Assembly: GCF_018636735.1 (NCBI RefSeq)
Contig: NZ_CP045200.1
Location: 62,001-126,000, forward strand
Direction of reading: 5' to 3'
Source of the DNA: Erythrobacter sp. 3-20A1M
GTDB lineage: Bacteria; Pseudomonadota; Alphaproteobacteria; Sphingomonadales; Sphingomonadaceae
DNA length: 64,000 bases
Below the pieces are notes generated by a model. That model worked only from the letters and a program-made list of their open reading frames with translations, was not told the origin of the DNA and searched no databases. The number at the start of each line of letters is the position of its first letter. Position 1 is the stretch's first letter. Made by a program: the position numbers and the translations under genes. Positions 42,890 through 52,209 of the stretch are shown here, in pieces.

Positions 42890-43168
42890 TCAGCTCTTGG
42901 GGAAGTCCGGCCGTGCCGCGAGACCCTCCGCCTCGTCGGCGGTGTATTGACGGTCGCCGGCCTTCTGGATGACGTATTTCTCACGCTCCTCCTCGGGCAG
43001 CCGGGTGAGGTAGCGGATCATGTCGGCAAAGCTGCCGCGCCGCAGCGCCTTGGCCGAATCGAGTACGCCCTGGCCGTCGTCGGCCTCGTGCAACGCCGCC
43101 GCATCGTCCCACGCGTCTTCGTCCGAATTGACCGGCGTGGCGTCGAAAGTACTGGGGTGGTCGCTCAT
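42890..43168 (-). CDS. Conserved small hypothetical protein
   Basis: A 92-residue acidic protein. The first 40 residues are rich in D, E and A (NSDEDAWDDAAALHEADD) and look disordered. The second half is basic-acidic mixed, with FADMIRYLTRLPEEEREKYVIQKAGDRQYTADEAE. No membrane segment or known motif is visible and I cannot assign a role. It lies between lolD (64 bp) and dnaE (78 bp) on the same strand, so it may be carried on the lol-dnaE transcript. Confidence 0.7.
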   Translation of the reverse strand: MSDHPSTFDATPVNSDEDAWDDAAALHEADDGQGVLDSAKALRRGSFADMIRYLTRLPEEEREKYVIQKAGDRQYTADEAEGLAARPDFPKS

Positions 43169-43232
43169 GCTTCAATCTCCTTCGTGGTCGGAAACGCGAG
43201 ACCGCGCCTCAAGGTCCACCGCGAATGAGATG

Positions 43233-43916
43233 TTATTCGAGAAGCCCTTCGTGCAGCCGGACGACCCGGTCCATTCGTGCGGCCAGCCGCTCGTTATGCG
43301 TCGCCACCAGCGCGGCACTGCCTTCGCCCCGCACGAGTTCGAGGAATTGCGCCAGCACACGGTCGGAGGTCGCCTCGTCCAGATTGCCGGTCGGCTCGTC
43401 CGCCAGCACCAGCCGCGGGCGGTTGGCGAGCGCGCGGGCCACGGCCACGCGCTGTTGCTCGCCACCGGAAAGCTGGCTCGGTCGATGATCCATCCGCTGA
43501 CCCAGCCCCAGCGCCTCCAGCAGTTCGCGCGCGCGCACTTCCGCCTCGTCGCGCGGCTTGCCCGCCACGAGCTGCGGCAGGACGATATTCTCAGCTGCAT
43601 TAAAGTCGGGCAGCAGGTGGTGGAACTGATACACGAAGCCCAGATTCTCGCGCCGCAGCTGCGTGCGCATGGCGCTGTTCGATTTCTCCGCCGCGGTGCC
43701 CGCCAGCACGATCTGGCCGCCGAAGCCCCCTTCCAAAAGGCCGACCGCCTGTAGCAGCGTCGACTTGCCCGAACCGGATGGCCCCAGCAGCGCGACGATC
43801 TCGCCCGGGCGGACGGCCAGGTCCACGCCGCGCAGCACCTTGATCGTGGTTTCGCCCTGGGTGAAGCTGCGCGTCAGGCCGCGCAATTCGACGACGTGGG
43901 TGGCGCCCTCATTCAT
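43233..43916 (-). CDS. lolD: Lipoprotein-releasing ABC transporter ATP-binding protein
   Basis: A 227-residue ATPase of the lipoprotein sorting system. Walker [10 protein letters not shown] is near residue 44, the signature [15 protein letters not shown] near 145, Walker [13 protein letters not shown] near 168 and VATHNERLA near 205. It powers release of outer-membrane lipoproteins from the inner membrane to LolA. It overlaps the permease gene by 8 bp and so forms one unit with it. Length is usual for LolD. Confidence 0.93.
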   Translation of the reverse strand: MNEGATHVVELRGLTRSFTQGETTIKVLRGVDLAVRPGEIVALLGPSGSGKSTLLQAVGLLEGGFGGQIVLAGTAAEKSNSAMRTQLRRENLGFVYQFHHLLPDFNAAENIVLPQLVAGKPRDEAEVRARELLEALGLGQRMDHRPSQLSGGEQQRVAVARALANRPRLVLADEPTGNLDEATSDRVLAQFLELVRGEGSAALVATHNERLAARMDRVVRLHEGLLE

Positions 43917-45192
43917 AGCGCAGCACCTGTACCGGATCGGTGCTCGACGCCTTGAAGGCGGGATAAAGCGTCGCGAGGAAGCTGAGGATCAGCGCGAGCG
44001 CCACGATACCGAAAATCTCCCATGGATCGGTCCGCGACGGTAGCGTGGAGAGGAACCGAACCTGCGGATCCCACAGGTTCTGTCCCGTCACGAAGCCGAT
44101 CACCCGCACGATGCTCTCGCGGAAATAGAGCACCACGAAGCCGAAGATCAGGCCGGCAACCGTCCCAATCGCGCCAACGGTGAAGCCGGTCGTGACGAAG
44201 ATCTTCAGCAGCGATTTGCGCGTCGCGCCCATGGTCCGCATGATCGCGATGTCGCGCGTTTTCGCCCGGACCAGCATGACGAGGCTGGAGAGGATGTTGA
44301 ACGCGGCGACCAGCACCATGAAGCTCAGGGCGAAGAACATCGCCACCCGTTCGACCTGAAGCGCTTCGAAGATCGAACTGTTGATCGACTTCCAGTCGGC
44401 GACCACCGCCTGACCCTGCAGCTTCTTCGCCACGGGAGCCATGATCTCGCCGACATTGTCGGCATCGTTGGTCTTCACCTCGATCATCTGGACCTTGTCG
44501 CCGATCAGCAGCAGCGTCTGCGCATCCTGCATCGGCATTACGACGAAGCTGTTGTCGTAATCGTAGAGCCCGACTTCGAAGATCGCGGCGACCTGATAGC
44601 CGACCTGGCGCGGCACGGTCCCGAACGGCGTACTGCGCCCGGCGGGATTGACGATCGTGATGGTATCGCCGACGCGCGCACCGATGTTCTCGGCCAGGCG
44701 CGCGCCGATCGCGACCGTGCCCGCATCGGGCCGCAGCGCGCTCAGATCGCCACCGACCACCTTGTCCTTCAGCTGCGCGATCTGCTTCGGAGTCTCGCCG
44801 CGGACCAGCACGCCTTCGACCCGGCCGTTATAGGTTAGCATCAGCGGCTGCTCGATCAGCGGGCTCGCCTCGGTCACGCCGGGCGTCGCCTCGACCTCCT
44901 TCAGGATCTGTTGCCAGTTGTCGAGCCGCCCGCCATAGGCCTGCACGATCGCGTGGCCGTTGATGCCCACGATCTTGTCGATCAGCTCCGCACGAAATCC
45001 GTTCATCACGCTCATCACGATCACCAGCATGGCGACGGACAGCATGACGACGCCGATGGAGATGCTCGCGACCAGCGCGATGAACGCCTCGCCCCGCCCC
45101 GGCAGCAAATAGCGCCGGGCGATCATGCGTTCGAAGGGAGAGAGGAAGAGGGAGATGGCAGGCCCGCGAAATTGCTGAAATTTGCGCCGCAT
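43909..45192 (-). CDS. Lipoprotein-releasing ABC transporter permease (LolC/LolE family)
   Basis: A 427-residue inner-membrane permease. A first membrane helix follows [20 protein letters not shown], ending in [14 protein letters not shown] (the M-N-G-F-R motif of the family). A large periplasmic MacB-type domain spans about residues 70-290, and three more helices start near [17 protein letters not shown]. It ends [10 protein letters not shown] as in LolC/LolE. Only one permease gene accompanies lolD, so a homodimeric (LolF-like) transporter is likely, as in other alphaproteobacteria. ATG 45192 is the only usable start upstream of the conserved segment. It is divergent from purF. Confidence 0.92.
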   Translation of the reverse strand: MRRKFQQFRGPAISLFLSPFERMIARRYLLPGRGEAFIALVASISIGVVMLSVAMLVIVMSVMNGFRAELIDKIVGINGHAIVQAYGGRLDNWQQILKEVEATPGVTEASPLIEQPLMLTYNGRVEGVLVRGETPKQIAQLKDKVVGGDLSALRPDAGTVAIGARLAENIGARVGDTITIVNPAGRSTPFGTVPRQVGYQVAAIFEVGLYDYDNSFVVMPMQDAQTLLLIGDKVQMIEVKTNDADNVGEIMAPVAKKLQGQAVVADWKSINSSIFEALQVERVAMFFALSFMVLVAAFNILSSLVMLVRAKTRDIAIMRTMGATRKSLLKIFVTTGFTVGAIGTVAGLIFGFVVLYFRESIVRVIGFVTGQNLWDPQVRFLSTLPSRTDPWEIFGIVALALILSFLATLYPAFKASSTDPVQVLRYE

Positions 45193-45337
45193 TAGGCACC
45201 CGTACCTGTCTGCGCAATGAAATTGGCCGACGGGCGGGGATTGCGTGTGTCACCCGTCGCACCGGCCTTGTAATCATACCGCAACATCGCCATTGGGAGC
45301 GCGCGGGGCGAAACACCTATCGGCGCGGGCTTTTCTG

Positions 45338-46810
45338 ATGGACACCACCCACCCCTGGATGGACGAAGACGGCGATACGCTGCACGAGGAATGCGGCGTT
45401 TTCGGCGCGGTCAACGCGTCCGATGCGGCGGCGCTGACCGCCTTCGGCCTGCACGCCCTGCAGCATCGCGGGCAAGAAGCGGCGGGCATCACCGCCTTCG
45501 ACGGCACGCAGTTCGTCACCCGCCGCGGCCTCGGCCACGTGGCCGAGAATTTCTCCAGCCAGGAATCGATTGCCGAGCTGCCGGGCGCAATGGCGGCTGG
45601 GCATGTGCGTTATTCGACCACCGGCGGATCGGGCCTGCGCAATGTGCAGCCGCTTTACGCCGATCTCGCCAGCGGCGGGTTCGCGGTGGCGCATAACGGC
45701 AATTTCTCCAACGCCGGCACGCTGCGGCAGGAGCTGGTGCAGAAAGGCGCGATCTTCCAGTCGACCAGCGACACCGAGGTAATCATCCACCTCGTCGCCA
45801 CCAGTCGCTATCCCACCCTGCGCGACCGGCTGGTCGACGCGCTGCGGCTGGTCGAGGGTGCGTATGCGCTGATCGTGATGACGCCGGCCGGGATGATCGC
45901 CTGCCGCGATCCGCTCGGTATTCGCCCGCTCCAGATGGGCCGCATCGGCAAGGCGGTGGTCTTCGCGTCAGAGACGGTCGCCTTCGACGTGGTCGGCGCG
46001 GAATTCGAGCGGCAGGTGGAGCCCGGCGAGATGATCGAGGTCGATCACGACGGCAAGGTCACCTCCTACCGCCCCTTCGGCAATGCCGGCTCGCGCCCCT
46101 GCATCTTCGAGCATGTCTATTTCAGCCGCCCGGATTCGGTATTCGACGGACGCAGCGTCTATGCCGCGCGCAAGGCGATCGGCGAGCAGCTGGCAATCGA
46201 GAACCCGTGCGATGTCGATCTGGTCGTGCCGGTGCCCGATAGCGGCGTGCCCGCGGCGATCGGCTATGCCCAGCAATCGGGTGTTCCGTTCGAACTGGGC
46301 ATCATCCGCAGCCATTATGTCGGCCGCACCTTCATCCAGCCGAGCGACAGCGCGCGCCATTCGGGTGTGAAGCGCAAGCACAACGCCAATCGCAGCCTGG
46401 TCGAAGGCAAGCGGATCGTGCTGATCGACGATTCGATCGTGCGCGGCACCACCAGCATGAAGATCGTCGAGATGATGCGCGATGCCGGTGCGACGGAGGT
46501 CCATTTCCGGGTCGCCAGCCCGCCCACGGCGCATAGCTGTTTCTACGGGGTCGATACGCCCGAGCGATCGAAGCTGCTCGCCGCGCGGATGGAGGTCGAG
46601 CCGATGCGCGAATTCATCCGCGCCGACAGTCTCGCCTTCGTGTCGATCGACGGCCTCTACCGCGCGGTCGGCGGTGCGCCCCGCGATGCGGGCTGCCCGC
46701 AATTCTGCGATGCCTGCTTCACCGGCGACTATCCGACCTCGCTGACCGATCTCGAACGGCGCGATCGCGGCGCCGACCAGCTGACATTCCCGACACACAA
46801 GGTTGCCTGA
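45338..46810 (+). CDS. purF: Amidophosphoribosyltransferase
   Basis: A 490-residue enzyme catalysing the first step of purine synthesis, transfer of glutamine amide to PRPP. The nucleophile is the cysteine of EECGVFG near residue 18, exposed after a short propeptide (MDTTHPWMDEDGDTLHE), which fits the processed Bacillus-type enzyme. RGQEAAGI and A-H-N-G-N follow; the PRPP motif VLIDDSIVRGTTS is near 365. Cysteines for a [4Fe-4S] cluster are seen in the later part (SCFYG and GCPQFCDACF). ATG 45338 is chosen for the standard propeptide; an upstream frame extension lacks family features. It is followed by an SDR gene one base after its stop. Confidence 0.95.
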   Translation: MDTTHPWMDEDGDTLHEECGVFGAVNASDAAALTAFGLHALQHRGQEAAGITAFDGTQFVTRRGLGHVAENFSSQESIAELPGAMAAGHVRYSTTGGSGLRNVQPLYADLASGGFAVAHNGNFSNAGTLRQELVQKGAIFQSTSDTEVIIHLVATSRYPTLRDRLVDALRLVEGAYALIVMTPAGMIACRDPLGIRPLQMGRIGKAVVFASETVAFDVVGAEFERQVEPGEMIEVDHDGKVTSYRPFGNAGSRPCIFEHVYFSRPDSVFDGRSVYAARKAIGEQLAIENPCDVDLVVPVPDSGVPAAIGYAQQSGVPFELGIIRSHYVGRTFIQPSDSARHSGVKRKHNANRSLVEGKRIVLIDDSIVRGTTSMKIVEMMRDAGATEVHFRVASPPTAHSCFYGVDTPERSKLLAARMEVEPMREFIRADSLAFVSIDGLYRAVGGAPRDAGCPQFCDACFTGDYPTSLTDLERRDRGADQLTFPTHKVA

Positions 46811-46811
46811 C

Positions 46812-47525
46812 ATGGCCGACAACAAACCGCTCGAGGGCAAGCTTGCCCTCGTCACCGGCGCATCGCGCGGAATCGGCGCGGCGACGGCGATAGAGTTCGC
46901 CCGCGCCGGCGCGCACGTGATCCTGACGGCGCGCGATGTGAAGGCGCTGGAGGCGACGGAGGACGCGATCCACGATGCGGGCGGCAGCTCGACCATCGCG
47001 CCCGTCGACCTCGCTGAGCCCGACGGTATCGCCCGCCTGGCAACCGCCATCCACGGGCGCTGGGACGCGCTCGACTACCTCGTCATCAGCGCGGCCTATC
47101 TGCCCATGCTGACGCCCGTGACGCAGATCGACCAGAAGCAGTACAATCAGGCGCTGACGATCAATGTGCTGGCGACGCAGGCGCTGCTGGCGAATTTCGA
47201 TCCGATGCTGAAGCGCGCCGATGCCGCGCGCGTGGTCGGCCTGACCAGCAGCGTCGGCGAGAAGTCCCGCGCCTTCTGGTCGGCCTACGGATCGAGCAAG
47301 GCGGCGTTCGACAACCTCCTCGAATGCTACGCGCAGGAGGTGGAGAAGATCAGCAAGACCCGCGTCGCGATCCTCGATCCCGGGGCCACCCGCACCGCGA
47401 TGCGCGCCAGGGCCTTCCCTGGCGAAGACCCGCACACGGTCAAGCCGCCGGAAGACGTTGCGAAGCGGATCGTCGCGCTGGTGCAGGAAGACTTCAAGAC
47501 CGCCCACCGCGAGCGGGTGGGTTAG
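46812..47525 (+). CDS. SDR family NAD(P)-dependent oxidoreductase
   Basis: A 237-residue short-chain dehydrogenase. VTGASRGIGAATAIEFA is the cofactor motif near residue 15. VISAAYLPMLTP replaces the usual N-A-G. The catalytic serine is in LTSSVGEKS and the Y-x-x-x-K in AYGSSKAAFDNLL near 162. ATG 46812 follows the purF stop directly, so it is cotranscribed with purF; the pairing is common in sphingomonads but its meaning is unknown. A REP-like inverted repeat follows the stop. Confidence 0.88.
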   Translation: MADNKPLEGKLALVTGASRGIGAATAIEFARAGAHVILTARDVKALEATEDAIHDAGGSSTIAPVDLAEPDGIARLATAIHGRWDALDYLVISAAYLPMLTPVTQIDQKQYNQALTINVLATQALLANFDPMLKRADAARVVGLTSSVGEKSRAFWSAYGSSKAAFDNLLECYAQEVEKISKTRVAILDPGATRTAMRARAFPGEDPHTVKPPEDVAKRIVALVQEDFKTAHRERVG

Positions 47526-47541
47526 CCAACCGACATAATCC

Positions 47542-47631
47542 CGCTCGCCCTGAGCCTGTCGAAGGGCCGTCCTTACTTAAGGCGCAACGCAAAAGATAAA
47601 GTGCGATCCTTCAACAAGCTCAAGACGAGCG
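47542..47631. repeat. REP-like intergenic inverted repeat
   Basis: Arms CGCTCGCCCTGAGCCTGTCG... (47542-47565) and its imperfect reverse complement (47608-47631) match at 20 of 24 positions. All four differences are of a kind that still allows G-U pairing in RNA. The motif CCTGAGCCTGTCGAAGG is a widespread proteobacterial intergenic repeat of the REP/RAYT kind. It lies between two convergent genes and could end transcription on both strands. Confidence 0.75.
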
Positions 47632-47641
47632 TATCTGCAGC

Positions 47642-48814
47642 TTAGTCCTTCGTCGCGTCGATCAGGGTCTGCCACAACTCGCGCCGCGCCTTGGTCAGGC
47701 CCTCACCCGTCGCGGTCGGGTAGTTGGAGACGACCGCCACCACCAGGTTCCGATCCGGCACGATGGTGATGTATTGCCCGAATATCCCCTGCGCGCCGTA
47801 ATTGCCGCCGGGGAAGGTCCACCATTGATAGCCGTATCCGTAGCCGCCGCCGAATTCGACCTGCGCCGATCCCGCCTCGTCGAACCAGCCCTGCGGCACC
47901 GAGGGCTGCCCACCCTCCAGCACGAACTGCCCCATGCGGGCATAATCCGACAGGCTTAGCGAGACACAGCAGCCGCCGATATTGCCGCCCGACAGGTCGG
48001 TCATCCAGAACATGTCGCCCGCGAAGCCAGCCGGATCGACGATCTTGTGCTTGGCGTATTCGGCCAGCTTCTCGCCCGTGGCATTCTCCACGAGCAGGCC
48101 GAGCAGGCCCGTTTCCAGCGTCTTGTAGACCCACTTCTCGCCCGCCGGGGACTCGCGCTTGAGCGTGCGGGCGTAGGTAACCACCTGCGATTCGCCGGGC
48201 ACCGGCGCGATGTTCAGGAACTTCGCCACGTCGCTGTCGGGGTCGGTATAGTCCTCGTTCCACGCTACGCCGGAGGTCATGGTGGCGACCTGCTTCACCG
48301 TTACGCCGTCATAGGCGGTGCCCGACAGCGCGGGTACGTATTTGGTCACCGGATCGTCTAGGCTGGCAATCGCGCCGTCCTTCACCGCCGCGCCCAGCAG
48401 CGTAGAGGTGAAGCTCTTGGCGACCGAGAAACTGGTCCAGCGCCCCTCCGGTCCGAAACCGAGCCGGTACGCTTCGTACCGCACCTTGCCGTCCTGCAGC
48501 ACCATGATCCCGGCGGCGTTCATCGCTTCGAGATAGCCGTCGACCTTCGACCGCGTCGCAGCGCCGAGCGGCTCGCCCTTGGGCAGTTCGCGTACTTCGT
48601 CGGCGTGCGCCACCTCGATCCCGGCGAAGTAATCCTCCATCGCGCGGAAGCGGGCCGAGCGCGTCTCGTCGTTCCAGAACAGCACCTCGCGCGAATCCGC
48701 CGCATCGGGAAATTTCGGCTGCGACATCTGCGTCGCGGGGCCCTGCGCCATCGGCATGGTGGCACACGAAGCCAGCGCCAGCGCGCCCAGCGAAACGAAC
48801 AGTCTCTTCATCAT
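47642..48814 (-). CDS. Serine hydrolase of the beta-lactamase/NylB-like family (lipoprotein)
   Basis: A 390-residue penicillin-recognising-enzyme-type hydrolase. The start KRLFVSLGALALASC is a lipoprotein signal with lipidation at the cysteine. The active-site S-x-x-K is S-V-A-K in WTSFSVAKSFTS near residue 132. The second motif tyrosine is in KWVYKTLETGLLG near 225, as in 6-aminohexanoate-oligomer hydrolases, and the late GGGYGYGYQWW holds the third region. It would cleave an ester or amide in the periplasm; the natural substrate is unknown. Its start overlaps the stop of the upstream cyclopropane synthase gene (ATGA), so the two are coupled. Confidence 0.85.
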   Translation of the reverse strand: MMKRLFVSLGALALASCATMPMAQGPATQMSQPKFPDAADSREVLFWNDETRSARFRAMEDYFAGIEVAHADEVRELPKGEPLGAATRSKVDGYLEAMNAAGIMVLQDGKVRYEAYRLGFGPEGRWTSFSVAKSFTSTLLGAAVKDGAIASLDDPVTKYVPALSGTAYDGVTVKQVATMTSGVAWNEDYTDPDSDVAKFLNIAPVPGESQVVTYARTLKRESPAGEKWVYKTLETGLLGLLVENATGEKLAEYAKHKIVDPAGFAGDMFWMTDLSGGNIGGCCVSLSLSDYARMGQFVLEGGQPSVPQGWFDEAGSAQVEFGGGYGYGYQWWTFPGGNYGAQGIFGQYITIVPDRNLVVAVVSNYPTATGEGLTKARRELWQTLIDATKD

Positions 48815-50076
48815 CCCTCTCCCTTCACCAGCGTGACCTGGTGCACGTCGATCCCGCCACCCCGGAATCCGCCTTCGCAATACATCAGGTAATATCGCCA
48901 CAGGCGCCTGAAGCGCTCGTCGAACTCGGCCGGCAGGCGCCCTTCGCTCACCGCACTATCGAACCTTTCGCGCCACAGGCGCAGCGTTTGGGCATAGTCC
49001 TGCCCGAAATCGGTCTGATCGGTCCAGACGAGGCCGCGCTCCTCCGCCAGCGCGCGGAATTCGCTCGTGCGGATCAGCAGCCCGCCGGGGAAGATGTAGG
49101 CCTGAATGAAGTCGGCGCTGTCGGCGTAACCTTCGAACAGCGCCTCCTGCATGGAAATATACTGGATCGCCGCGCGGCCGCCCGGCTTCAAGTTGCGGGC
49201 GACGCAGTCTAGGAAGGTCGGCCAGTATTCGCGCCCCAGCGCCTCGACCATTTCGACGCTGGCGATCGCGTCGTATTTCCCGTCCACGTCGCGGTAATCG
49301 CGGTGGAGGAACTCGATCGCATCGTCCTGTTGTTCGCGCGCCCAGGCCAGTTGCTCGTCCGACAGGCTGATCGCTTCGACGCCTGCTCCGCGCAGGTGCG
49401 CCTCTTGCGCCAGCGTCCCCCAGCCGCACCCGATTTCCAGTAGCCGCTTGCCCGGCGCGAGAGCGAGGCGGTCGAGGATCGCCGCCATCTTCGCCGCCTG
49501 CGCCGCCTCGAGCGTTCGCGCCCCGTCAGAGAAGAGCGCGCTGGAATAGGCCATCGTCGGCCCCAGCCACGCGCTGTAGAAATCGTTTCCGAGATCGTAA
49601 TGCGCCTCGATATTGCGGGCCGAGCCGCTCTTCGTATTGCGGTTGATGGCATGGGCCGCACGCAGCGCCTTGCGCCAGAAATGCTTGGCCCGCCCGGCAT
49701 CGCCCAGCGTCTGCGCATTGGCCATGAACAGCGCGAACAGCGGCACCGGATCGGGACTTTCCCACTCACCCGCTTCCCATGCCTGATACCAGCCGACCGA
49801 GCCGGTGGTGGCGAGCCGGACCAGCGCGCGCCAGCTGTTGACCGTGACGTCCGCGTCGAAGCCCGGCCTGCGACCGCCAAGCACGCGCACGCTGCCGTCC
49901 GGCAGCCGCCCGGTGATGGAGCCCGTCGCCAGTCCGGCGTCGATCCGGTCGAGCACCTTGTGAAAACCGGGCGCGAAGATGCGCGCCAGGCAGCCCGGCT
50001 TGATCTCGAACCGTCGTGCCCCGTGCAGCAGGCTGCTTCCGCGCATGTGCCCCTTCGTCGCCATAGCCCCGCTCAT
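48811..50076 (-). CDS. Cyclopropane-fatty-acyl-phospholipid synthase family protein
   Basis: A 421-residue SAM-dependent enzyme that methylenates the double bond of membrane phospholipid acyl chains. An N-terminal lipid-binding region of about 130 residues precedes HYDLGNDFYSAWLGPTMAYSSALF near 165. The SAM motif LLEIGCGWGTLAQEA is near 217, IASVEMVEALG near 270, and the C-terminal YIFPGGLL and YYLMYCEGGFRGGGIDV are typical of Cfa. It acts at the inner membrane, usually under stress or in stationary phase. It is followed by the overlapping serine hydrolase gene; the photolyase gene lies 28 bp upstream on the same strand. Confidence 0.92.
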   Translation of the reverse strand: MSGAMATKGHMRGSSLLHGARRFEIKPGCLARIFAPGFHKVLDRIDAGLATGSITGRLPDGSVRVLGGRRPGFDADVTVNSWRALVRLATTGSVGWYQAWEAGEWESPDPVPLFALFMANAQTLGDAGRAKHFWRKALRAAHAINRNTKSGSARNIEAHYDLGNDFYSAWLGPTMAYSSALFSDGARTLEAAQAAKMAAILDRLALAPGKRLLEIGCGWGTLAQEAHLRGAGVEAISLSDEQLAWAREQQDDAIEFLHRDYRDVDGKYDAIASVEMVEALGREYWPTFLDCVARNLKPGGRAAIQYISMQEALFEGYADSADFIQAYIFPGGLLIRTSEFRALAEERGLVWTDQTDFGQDYAQTLRLWRERFDSAVSEGRLPAEFDERFRRLWRYYLMYCEGGFRGGGIDVHQVTLVKGEG

Positions 50077-50104
50077 ACTCCTGGCGGGCGGTGCGGCAAG
50101 GGTG

Positions 50105-51499
50105 TCAGTCGCCCTTCATCTCGCGATAGGCGGACAGCGCCCGCTCGCGAGCCTCCTTGTGACCGATCAGCTTCTCCGGATAATCGTCGGGACGGTGCTC
50201 GTCGTCGGGATCGTGGATCTGGTCGTCGTCTAGATCGGCCAGCTCGGGCACATATTCGCGGATGTAGTCGCCCGCGTCGAATTTTTCGCTCTGGCCGAGT
50301 GGAGCCATGATCCGCACGAACATGTTCGAATCGACCCCGGTGCCCGCGACCCATTGCCAGTTGACGCCGTTGCTGGCGTAGTCGCCGTCCACCAGCGTAT
50401 CCCAGAACCAGCGATCGCCGTGCCGCCAGTCGATCAGCAGATGTTTGATGAGGAAGCTCGCCGCGATCATCCGCACCCGGTTGTGCATCCACCCGGTCTG
50501 CCACAACTGCCGCATGCCGGCATCGACGATCGGGTAGCCGGTGCGCCCCTGCTGCCAGGCCTCCAGTTCCTCTTGGATCAGATGCCCGCGATTGGGATTG
50601 CGCCACAGCGAGCTGTCGTAATCGCGATAGCTTTCCTCGGGATAGCGGGGGAACTGATAGAGCACGTTCTGAGCATAATCGCGCCAGATCAGCTCGTTCT
50701 CGTAAGTTTCCCACCCCTGCCCGCGTCGTCCGCTCAGGCGATGCCAAACCTGCACCGGCGAGATTTCGCCCCAGTGGAGGTGCGGAGACAGCCGGGAGGA
50801 GCCATCGATCGAGGGCAGGTTCCGGTCGTCCTCGTAATCGGCGACGTGATCCGCCCACCAGTCCAGCCGCTCACGCGTGGCGTCCTCGCCGATCTTCCAG
50901 AAATCGCGCATCCCGCCCGCCCAGTCGGGCTTGGTCGGCAGGAGGTCCCAGTCCGACAGGTCGTCGCTTTCCGGCGCATCGGCGAAGGCGAAGTGCTTGG
51001 GAGCCGGAATCTCGTCGCGTGGAGGAAAATGCTCGCGCAGCGCCTGCATGAAGGGGGTGTAAATCTTGTAGGGATCGCCTGATCCGGTCGTGGCGGTGCC
51101 GGGCGGGAACAGGTAATTGCCATCGTGCAGCACCAGTTCGCACCCTTCCGGCAAGGCGTCCCGCAACTCCTCCTCCGCCTCGCGCCACCAGGGCTCGTAA
51201 TGGCGGTTGGCATGGACCGCCCCCCCCCCGATCTGGTCGGCGAGGCTCGCTAGGACGGAAACGCTGTCCCCCTGCCGCAGGACGACCGAGCCATTATGGC
51301 GACCGAACCCCTTGCCCAGGCTTTCGAGGGAGTGGTGCAGCCACCAGCGATGCGCCCCGCCATATTTCCGATCGCCGGGTCGATCGTCGTCGAGGACGAA
51401 AACGGGCAGGATCGGCCCCGCCTCGGCAGCGGCGGCAAGGGCGGGCTGGTCGGACAGGCGCAAATCGCGCCGGAACCATACTATCTGGGGATCGGCCAT
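50105..51499 (-). CDS. phrB: Deoxyribodipyrimidine photolyase
   Basis: A 464-residue flavoprotein that repairs UV-made pyrimidine dimers with blue light. The Rossmann-like antenna domain starts IVWFRRDLRLSDQPAL. The FAD domain has LHWGEISPVQVWH near 265, WQQGRTGYPIVDAGMRQLW near 330, HNRVRMIAASFLIKHLLIDW near 355 and the FAD/DNA segment NGVNWQWVAG near 400. ATG 51499 (MADPQIVWF) matches the family start. It is the first gene of a photolyase-cyclopropane synthase-serine hydrolase run, a combination often seen in sunlit-water alphaproteobacteria. It is divergent from the PAP2 gene. Confidence 0.93.
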   Translation of the reverse strand: MADPQIVWFRRDLRLSDQPALAAAAEAGPILPVFVLDDDRPGDRKYGGAHRWWLHHSLESLGKGFGRHNGSVVLRQGDSVSVLASLADQIGGGAVHANRHYEPWWREAEEELRDALPEGCELVLHDGNYLFPPGTATTGSGDPYKIYTPFMQALREHFPPRDEIPAPKHFAFADAPESDDLSDWDLLPTKPDWAGGMRDFWKIGEDATRERLDWWADHVADYEDDRNLPSIDGSSRLSPHLHWGEISPVQVWHRLSGRRGQGWETYENELIWRDYAQNVLYQFPRYPEESYRDYDSSLWRNPNRGHLIQEELEAWQQGRTGYPIVDAGMRQLWQTGWMHNRVRMIAASFLIKHLLIDWRHGDRWFWDTLVDGDYASNGVNWQWVAGTGVDSNMFVRIMAPLGQSEKFDAGDYIREYVPELADLDDDQIHDPDDEHRPDDYPEKLIGHKEARERALSAYREMKGD

Positions 51500-51519
51500 C
51501 GGGCGCGGAACGAGACGGC

Positions 51520-52209
51520 GTGTGCGCTGGTTCCCGACCTGTGCCCCTTCCCGCAATCTACGAACGGATCGATCCGCGCCGCGCCGCCATGGGAGCCTTG
51601 CTGTGCTGGGCGGGCTTCATCGCGACCGCGATCGCCATCGCGGCAGGCTATACCACCGGTATCGAGCATGCGCTGCTCGTGCCGCATCGGGCGGCAACGC
51701 GCGGAGCGGAGGCGGTGCGCGATGTCACCGCGCTGGGCGGTGTGCCGCTGCGCATGCTGTTCGCGCTCATCGCGGCGGGGTTCCTCGTGGCGCTGCGGCA
51801 ATGGCGGCTGGCGGCGTGGCTGGCGGTCACGGTATTGACCGGATGGGCGGTTGGAACCTTGCTCAAAGTGGTGGTCGCGCGGCCCCGGCCGGACTTCGTG
51901 CCGCACATGATGCACGCGAGCGGGTTCAGCTTTCCCAGCGGACATGCGTTCAACGGGACCCTCGTCTGGCTCGCGATCGCGCTGGCGTTTGCGCCCCTGA
52001 TCGCCCGTCGCCCTTTTCGGATCGCACTGCTCCTCTGCGCACTGGCGCTGGGTGCCGCCATCGGCATGAGCCGGGTGTGGCTGGGGGTGCACTATCCGGG
52101 CGACGTCTTCGCCGGCTGGCTCGGCGGCGCAGGCTGGGCCTTTGCCGCCGCCGCTCTGATCCCGCTCATGGCGCCGGCGGGCGCTCGCACTGTAGTCCGG
52201 GCAGGTTGA
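51520..52209 (+). CDS. PAP2-family phosphatase, membrane-bound
   Basis: A membrane protein of about 229 residues with the three phosphatase motifs: K-x6-R-P (KVVVARPRP near residue 115), P-S-G-H (SFPSGHAF near 138) and S-R-x5-H-x3-D (SRVWLGVHYPGD near 188). Six hydrophobic segments surround them, so the active site should face the periplasm. It would dephosphorylate a lipid such as undecaprenyl pyrophosphate or phosphatidic acid. The start is uncertain: GTG 51520, GTG 51541 or ATG 51589 all fit. Its 3' end overlaps the convergent YdjM-like gene by 44 bp. Confidence 0.85.
   Translation: MCAGSRPVPLPAIYERIDPRRAAMGALLCWAGFIATAIAIAAGYTTGIEHALLVPHRAATRGAEAVRDVTALGGVPLRMLFALIAAGFLVALRQWRLAAWLAVTVLTGWAVGTLLKVVVARPRPDFVPHMMHASGFSFPSGHAFNGTLVWLAIALAFAPLIARRPFRIALLLCALALGAAIGMSRVWLGVHYPGDVFAGWLGGAGWAFAAAALIPLMAPAGARTVVRAG

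Noticed and set aside
39554-43228. A 1224-codon open frame on the plus strand opposite dnaE
   Set aside because: Shadow of a GC-rich gene: no domain is recognisable and it runs through dnaE, a small hypothetical gene and the lolD end.
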